From Betaproteobacteria bacterium (GTDB taxonomy: Bacteria > Pseudomonadota > Gammaproteobacteria > Burkholderiales > Rhodocyclaceae), in assembly GCA_012026885.1 (NCBI GenBank), contig VEPL01000029.1, forward strand, positions 62,001 to 126,000: a stretch of DNA of 64,000 nt, in the 5' to 3' direction. Every line of letters starts with the position of its first letter. Positions within the stretch are counted from its first letter, which is position 1. This document shows positions 59,118 through 64,000 of this stretch, piece by piece. The notes below the pieces were generated by a model. The model did no database searches and was not told the DNA's origin. It worked only from the letters and a program-made list of their open reading frames with translations. The position numbers and the translations under genes are program-made.

Positions 59118-60710
59118 ATGACCATCAAGCAAGCGCTGATCTCCGTCTCCGACAAGACGGGTGTACTCGAATTCGCCCAAGGGCTCGCCGCCCAGGGCGT
59201 CAAGCTGCTGTCCACCGGCGGCACCGCCAGGATGCTGCGCGACGCCGGCCTGACGGTCACCGAGATCGGCGACTACACGGGTTTCCCGGAAATGCTCGAC
59301 GGCCGCGTCAAGACCCTGCATCCGAAGGTACACGGCGGCATCCTCGCCCGCCGCGACCTGGCCGAGCACATGGCCACCATCGCCGAACACGGCATCCCGA
59401 CCATCGACCTGGTCTGCGTGAACCTTTACCCGTTCGCCGCCACCATCGCCAAGGCCGGCGTGACGCTGGAAGACGCCATCGAGAACATCGACATCGGTGG
59501 CCCGGCCATGGTCCGCTCCTCGGCCAAGAACTACGCCGGCGTCGCCATCGTTACCGATCCGGCTGACTACGCCCCGCTGCTTGCCGAAATGCAGGCCAAC
59601 GGCGGTGCCCTGCAACTGTCGACCCGCTTCGGCCTGGCCAAGAAGGCCTTCACGCACACGGCCCGCTACGACAGCATGATCGCCAACTGGCTGACCGGCC
59701 TCGACAACGGCGCCGAGGCCAAGCCGGCCGATGCCGCGCCGACGCCCGCCATCTTCCCGGCCAGGCTGCAACTGGCCTTCGACCGCGTCGAGGCGCTGCG
59801 CTACGGCGAGAACTCGCACCAGCAAGCTGCCTTCTACCGCGACACCACGCCGCTGGCCGGCAGCATCGCCGCCTACATCCAGTTGCAGGGCAAGGAACTG
59901 TCCTACAACAACATCGCCGACTCGGATGCCGCCTGGGAATGCGTCAAGGCCTTCGATGCCCCGGCCTGCGTCATCATCAAGCACGCCAACCCCTGCGGCG
60001 TGGCCATCGACGCCACCCTGCCCGGCGCATACGAAAAGGCCTTCAAGACCGATTCGACCTCGGCTTTCGGCGGCATCATCGCCTTCAACGGCGAAGTCGG
60101 TCTCGATGTGGTTGAAGCCATGAACGCCCGCAAGCACTTCGTCGAAGTGCTCATCGCCCCGTCCTTCACCGCCGAAGCCAAGGCGGCATTGGCCGGCAAG
60201 ACCAACCTGCGCGTGCTGGTTGTGCCACTCGGCCGCGACCTCAACAAGCTGGAAATGAAGCGTGTTGGCGGCGGCCTGCTGGTGCAGACGGCCGACGACT
60301 TCACCGCGCAAGCCTCCGGCCTCAAGGTCGTCACCAAAGTCCAGCCGACCGCCCAGCAGATCGAAGACCTGCTCTTCGCCGAGCGCGTCGCCAAGTTCGT
60401 CAAATCCAACGCCATCGTCTTCTGCGGCGGCGGCATGACACTGGGTGTCGGCGCCGGCCAGATGAGCCGCGTCGATTCGACCAAGATCGCCAGCATCAAG
60501 GCCACCAATGCCGGTCTGTCGCTCAAGGGCTCGGTCGTCGCCTCCGACGCATTCTTCCCTTTCCGCGACGGCCTCGACGTGCTGGCCGAAGCCGGCGCTC
60601 TCGCCGTCATCCAGCCGGGTGGCTCGATGCGCGACGAGGAAGTCATCGCCGCGGCCGACGAACACGGCATCGCGATGGTGTTCACGGGCGCCCGCCACTT
60701 CCGCCACTAG
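59118..60710 (+). CDS. purH: Bifunctional AICAR formyltransferase / IMP cyclohydrolase
   Basis: 530 residues. The N-terminal IMP cyclohydrolase domain has [37 protein letters not shown] and [17 protein letters not shown]. The C-terminal transformylase domain has [29 protein letters not shown], and the catalytic Lys-His in [11 protein letters not shown]. Last two steps of IMP synthesis. It starts 6 nt after fis and is followed by purD at 30 nt, the common purH-purD order. Confidence 0.97.
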   Translation: MTIKQALISVSDKTGVLEFAQGLAAQGVKLLSTGGTARMLRDAGLTVTEIGDYTGFPEMLDGRVKTLHPKVHGGILARRDLAEHMATIAEHGIPTIDLVCVNLYPFAATIAKAGVTLEDAIENIDIGGPAMVRSSAKNYAGVAIVTDPADYAPLLAEMQANGGALQLSTRFGLAKKAFTHTARYDSMIANWLTGLDNGAEAKPADAAPTPAIFPARLQLAFDRVEALRYGENSHQQAAFYRDTTPLAGSIAAYIQLQGKELSYNNIADSDAAWECVKAFDAPACVIIKHANPCGVAIDATLPGAYEKAFKTDSTSAFGGIIAFNGEVGLDVVEAMNARKHFVEVLIAPSFTAEAKAALAGKTNLRVLVVPLGRDLNKLEMKRVGGGLLVQTADDFTAQASGLKVVTKVQPTAQQIEDLLFAERVAKFVKSNAIVFCGGGMTLGVGAGQMSRVDSTKIASIKATNAGLSLKGSVVASDAFFPFRDGLDVLAEAGALAVIQPGGSMRDEEVIAAADEHGIAMVFTGARHFRH

Positions 60711-60740
60711 AAACTACAAGATACTCCCAAGAGAACAGCC

Positions 60741-62018
60741 ATGAAACTACTGGTAATCGGCTCCGGCGGCCGCGAGCACGCCATGGCCTGGCGCCTGGCT
60801 AAGATGCCCGGCATGCAGCGGGTCTTCGTCGCCCCCGGCAATGCGGGCACGGCGCGCGAGCACGAACTCGAGAACGTCAACATCACCGATCCGGAAGCCC
60901 TGGCGGATTTCGCTGAACAGAACAACGTCCACCTGACCGTCGTCGGCCCGGAAGCGCCACTGGCGGCGGGTGTAGTCAACGTCTTCCGCGACCGTGGACT
61001 GAAGATCTTCGGCCCGACCCGGGAAGCGGCCCAGCTCGAATCCTCGAAGGATTTTGCCAAGCGCTTCATGGCACGCCACCACATCCCGACGGCAGAATTC
61101 GAGACGTTTTCCGAGTCGACCGCAGCCCACGCCTACATCGACCGCAAGGGCGCCCCGATCGTCATCAAGGCCGACGGCCTGGCCGCCGGCAAGGGCGTCG
61201 TCGTGGCGATGACGCTGGACGAAGCGCATGCGGCGGTGGATGACATGCTGTCCGGCAACAAGCTCGGCGACGCTGGCGCCCGCGTCGTCATCGAGGAGTT
61301 CCTCGACGGCGAGGAAGCCAGCTTCATCGTCATGGTCGACGGCAAGAACGTCCTCGCCCTGGCTTCGAGCCAGGACCACAAGCGCATCTTCGACGGCGAC
61401 CAGGGGCCCAACACCGGCGGCATGGGCGCCTACTCGCCGGCCCCGTGCGTGACGCCAGAAGTGCACGCCAGGGCGATGCGCGAGATCATCCTGCCGACCG
61501 TCAAGGGCATGGCCGCCGACGGCATCCCGTTCACCGGCTTCCTCTACGCCGGCCTGATGATCGCCAATGACGGCTCGCTCAAGACGCTGGAATTCAACTG
61601 CCGGATGGGCGATCCGGAAACCCAGCCGATCCTGATGCGCCTGAAATCCGACTTCGTCACCCTGCTCGAGCACGGCATCGCCGGCACGCTCGACCAGGTC
61701 GAGGCCGAATGGGACCGCCGCGTCGCGCTCGGCGTCGTGCTCGCCGCCGCCAACTATCCCGAAACGCCGAAGAAGGGCGACATCATCCGCGGCCTGCCCG
61801 ACGGCAATGCCTTCGGCGACGATTGCCACGTCTTCCATGCCGGCACGGCGACGCGCGACGGCCAGGTGGTCACCGCCGGCGGTCGCGTCCTGTGCGTCAC
61901 CGCCCTCGGAGAGAACGTCAGGCTTGCGCAGAAGCGGGCCTACGAGGCGGTCACCGCCATCGGCTGGGACGGCATGCAGTTCCGCAGCGACATCGGCCAC
62001 CGCGCCATCGGGCGCTGA
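60741..62018 (+). CDS. purD: Phosphoribosylamine-glycine ligase
   Basis: 425 residues, an ATP-grasp enzyme. [15 protein letters not shown] at the start, [50 protein letters not shown] and [13 protein letters not shown] are the PurD signatures. It joins glycine to phosphoribosylamine. ATG preceded by AAGAGAACAG. Confidence 0.97.
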   Translation: MKLLVIGSGGREHAMAWRLAKMPGMQRVFVAPGNAGTAREHELENVNITDPEALADFAEQNNVHLTVVGPEAPLAAGVVNVFRDRGLKIFGPTREAAQLESSKDFAKRFMARHHIPTAEFETFSESTAAHAYIDRKGAPIVIKADGLAAGKGVVVAMTLDEAHAAVDDMLSGNKLGDAGARVVIEEFLDGEEASFIVMVDGKNVLALASSQDHKRIFDGDQGPNTGGMGAYSPAPCVTPEVHARAMREIILPTVKGMAADGIPFTGFLYAGLMIANDGSLKTLEFNCRMGDPETQPILMRLKSDFVTLLEHGIAGTLDQVEAEWDRRVALGVVLAAANYPETPKKGDIIRGLPDGNAFGDDCHVFHAGTATRDGQVVTAGGRVLCVTALGENVRLAQKRAYEAVTAIGWDGMQFRSDIGHRAIGR

Positions 62019-62070
62019 ACCGAACCCCGGCGGGTGGCCGGCGGCCAGCCGCACCACGCAAGGAAAGCGC

Positions 62071-62967
62071 ATGGACACAGCCAACCTCAAGAACTATTTC
62101 ACCGGCCTGCAACAGCGCATCGTCGCCGAGCTGGAGTCCTTCGACGGCCAGCCCTTCCGCACCGATTCCTGGGAACGCCCGGAAGGCGGCGGCGGCATTT
62201 CGCGGCTGATCGAGGAAGGGGATTTCTTCGAGCGCGGCGGCGTCAATTTCTCCCATGTCACCGGCAAGTCGCTGCCCGCCTCGGCAACTGCGGTGCGCCC
62301 GCAACTGGCCGGCCGCGCCTGGGAAGCGATGGGTGTCTCGCTCGTCCTGCACCCGCGCAACCCCTATTGTCCGACGGCGCACATGAACGTGCGCTGCTTC
62401 GTCGCCAGCAAGCCGGGCGAAGACGATGTCTGGTGGTTCGGCGGCGGCATGGACATGACGCCCTACTACGGTCGACGCGAAGACGTGATGCATTTCCACC
62501 GCACCTGCAAGGAAGCGCTCGCCCCCTTCGGCGACGACGTCTATCCGCGCTACAAGAAGTGGTGTGACGAGTATTTCTTCCTCAAGCACCGCAAGGAGCC
62601 GCGCGGCGTCGGCGGCGTCTTCTTCGACGATCTCAACGAAGGCGGCTTCGCGCGTTGCTTCGCGCTGACGCAGGCGGTCGGCGATGCCTTCACCCGTGCC
62701 TACCTGCCGGTCATGGCGGCCAATCGCGACACCCCTTACGGCGAGCGCGAGCGGGATTTCCAGGCCTACCGGCGCGGCCGCTACGTCGAGTTCAACCTGG
62801 TCTGGGATCGCGGCACGCTGTTCGGCCTGCAGTCGGGCGGCCGCACCGAGTCGATCCTGATGTCGCTGCCGCCGGTGGTCAAATGGCGCTACGACTGGCA
62901 ACCCGCCGCGGGCACGCCGGAAGCGGAGCTCTACGAGGTCTTCCTGCAGCCGCAGGATTGGGCCTGA
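62071..62967 (+). CDS. hemF: Oxygen-dependent coproporphyrinogen III oxidase
   Basis: 298 residues. [35 protein letters not shown] and [22 protein letters not shown] are the HemF hallmark blocks. It decarboxylates coproporphyrinogen III using O2, so the organism makes heme aerobically. The ATG at 62071 has AAGGAAAG upstream; the longer in-frame extension into purD is not supported. It converges with hemY, 3 nt apart. Confidence 0.97.
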   Translation: MDTANLKNYFTGLQQRIVAELESFDGQPFRTDSWERPEGGGGISRLIEEGDFFERGGVNFSHVTGKSLPASATAVRPQLAGRAWEAMGVSLVLHPRNPYCPTAHMNVRCFVASKPGEDDVWWFGGGMDMTPYYGRREDVMHFHRTCKEALAPFGDDVYPRYKKWCDEYFFLKHRKEPRGVGGVFFDDLNEGGFARCFALTQAVGDAFTRAYLPVMAANRDTPYGERERDFQAYRRGRYVEFNLVWDRGTLFGLQSGGRTESILMSLPPVVKWRYDWQPAAGTPEAELYEVFLQPQDWA

Positions 62968-62970
62968 CCG

Positions 62971-64000
62971 TCAGCGGCCGCCCAGGCGGGCGCCGGCCCG
63001 GTAGTGGCGGTTGGCCTCGTCGGGCCGTTCGAGCTGATCGCACAGCATGGCGAGGTCGAGGTGCGCCTCGCGCGTCTCGCCGACCGCCAGCGACGCCTCC
63101 AGGTAGCTCTGGGCCTTGCCCCACAGGCGCTGCCTGAAGCACATGCGGCCGAGGGCCAGCAGCAGGCCGGCATCCTCGGGGTGCTCGGGCAGCCAGTTTT
63201 CGGCCCGGGCAATGCGTGCCGTCGCTCCCGGACCGTCGAGATCCCCGTAGAGGATCACCAGCTCGGGCTGCCACGCGGCCTCATCGCCCTCGTCGAGCGC
63301 GGACTCGATCAGCTTCTGCACGTCCTCGACCGCTCCGGCTTCGGCCAGTGCCCGCGCCGCGGCAAGGGTCAGTCGGCGCCCCTGCTCGGCCGCCGGCACG
63401 CTGCGCAGGTATTCCTTGAGCCGCCCGGCGTCACCGCGCCGCCGGGCGATGTTCGCGAGGTGCGCCTGCGCCTTGACCTCGCGCGCCACCTCGGCTGGCA
63501 GCGCGGTCCGCTTGTCGAGCTGGCGGGCAATGCGCAGCACGCCATCCCAGTCGCCCGTGCCCTGCCGTGCGCGCAGTTCGAGGCGCAGGGCCGCCAGATG
63601 GCGCCCCGTCTTCTGCTGCAACTGCTCGAGGATGGCCAGCGCCTCATCGAAACGGCGCGCCTCGTTCATCATCTCGGCTTCGAGCATGAGCGCGGCCGCC
63701 TCATTGCGCGGATCGCTGCGCGCCCGTTCCAGCCAGTGCTGCTGACGACCTGTCTCGCGGATGCGCTGGGCTGCCCGCGCCGCGATCAGCGCCGAGAGGC
63801 CGGGCGCGACGCCCGCATCGTGTGACTCCTCGGCTTTCCTGAGCGCACGACTGAAGCGCCCCTCGAACAGCAGGCGCAAGGCCTCGCGGAAGAGCGCAAT
63901 GCCCGCCTCGCGCTGCCGGCGCTCGCGCCAGGCCCGGGCACGGGCCGGCAGACCGACGGTAAACGCCGCAGCACGCAGGGCAGTGTAGAGCGCGACCACC
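62971..64000 (-). CDS. hemY: HemY-like TPR protein, C-terminal part (runs off right edge)
   Basis: At least 342 residues are visible, open to the window edge. ALYTALRAAAFTVGLPARARAWRERR at the visible start is the basic stretch that follows the membrane helices in HemY; the helices themselves would lie beyond 64000. TPR units follow (LFEGRFSRALRKAEE, RFDEALAILEQLQQKTGRHLAALRL, and near the end LWGKAQSYLEASLAVGETREAHLDLA). HemY proteins sit in the inner membrane next to HemX and are thought to aid heme assembly or export; the role is not settled. Next to hemF, consistent with heme context. Confidence 0.82.
   Translation of the reverse strand, partial: VVALYTALRAAAFTVGLPARARAWRERRQREAGIALFREALRLLFEGRFSRALRKAEESHDAGVAPGLSALIAARAAQRIRETGRQQHWLERARSDPRNEAAALMLEAEMMNEARRFDEALAILEQLQQKTGRHLAALRLELRARQGTGDWDGVLRIARQLDKRTALPAEVAREVKAQAHLANIARRRGDAGRLKEYLRSVPAAEQGRRLTLAAARALAEAGAVEDVQKLIESALDEGDEAAWQPELVILYGDLDGPGATARIARAENWLPEHPEDAGLLLALGRMCFRQRLWGKAQSYLEASLAVGETREAHLDLAMLCDQLERPDEANRHYRAGARLGGR

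Overview
The window is 64 kb of GC-rich, densely packed bacterial chromosome with short spacers, many 1-17 nt gene overlaps and frequent GTG or TTG starts. Gene content points to a betaproteobacterium, most likely Rhodocyclales (Azonexus, Dechloromonas, Accumulibacter or a relative). The support is pst-pho genes in one block, a polyphosphate:AMP phosphotransferase, a phasin, a PhoX-type phosphatase, bacteriohemerythrin, the epd-pgk-pyk-fba order, oxygen-dependent hemF and the ubiquinone pathway. This is a family-level inference from recognised proteins. No rRNA, tRNA, IS element, integrase or CRISPR array was seen.

Layout. 1-2859 may be a small lipid-related group: the left-edge part of a phosphatidylserine decarboxylase, a divergent HemL-like aminotransferase and a Mpo1/DUF962-like membrane protein. 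3052-5644 holds a one-domain glycosyltransferase fragment, purT and a Sel1-repeat protein. 5645-9985 is a more A/T-rich insert with two TPR glycosylation-type genes. At its left edge lie a 155-bp relic of the phoR 3' end and a 36-bp relic of the TPR-glycosyltransferase 3' end. 10050-16528 is a complete phosphate regulon on the minus strand (pstS-pstC-pstA-pstB-phoU-phoB-phoR) with a Pho box and a perfect stem-loop ahead of pstS. 16630-22507 is mixed: an Ala/Lys-rich protein, rpiA, phasin, patatin, a small protein, GNAT and PhoX.

22564-26441 is a minus-strand operon rsmE-pap-argA-yggX. 26572-37537 is central carbon metabolism (fbp, tkt, gap, epd, pgk, pyk, fba), interrupted by two related BamE-like envelope proteins and a hemerythrin. 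37647-41062 has a substrate-binding protein translationally coupled to a membrane sensor with no output domain, then DUF3422. 41098-47247 contains purC, a DUF2189 membrane protein, oligopeptidase A, a secreted glutaredoxin-like protein, exonuclease III, a Crp-type regulator and a DUF2892 protein. 47288-52925 is the minus-strand envelope/vitamin operon lptD-surA-pdxA-ksgA. It faces amgK-murU-pepP-ubiH (53028-57146) across overlapping divergent promoters. 57212-62967 carries hpt, dusB-fis, purH, purD and hemF. hemY runs off the right edge.

Together the genes describe phosphate sensing and import with polyphosphate and PHA storage, a gluconeogenic or Calvin-type sugar phosphate block without RuBisCO or phosphoribulokinase in view, purine synthesis at two places, peptidoglycan sugar recycling and outer-membrane assembly. 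The features most worth a second look are the relic-bounded TPR insert inside the pho neighbourhood, the SBP plus output-less sensor pair, the displaced ksgA start next to pdxA, the paired BamE-like proteins, and the left-edge lipid-type locus.
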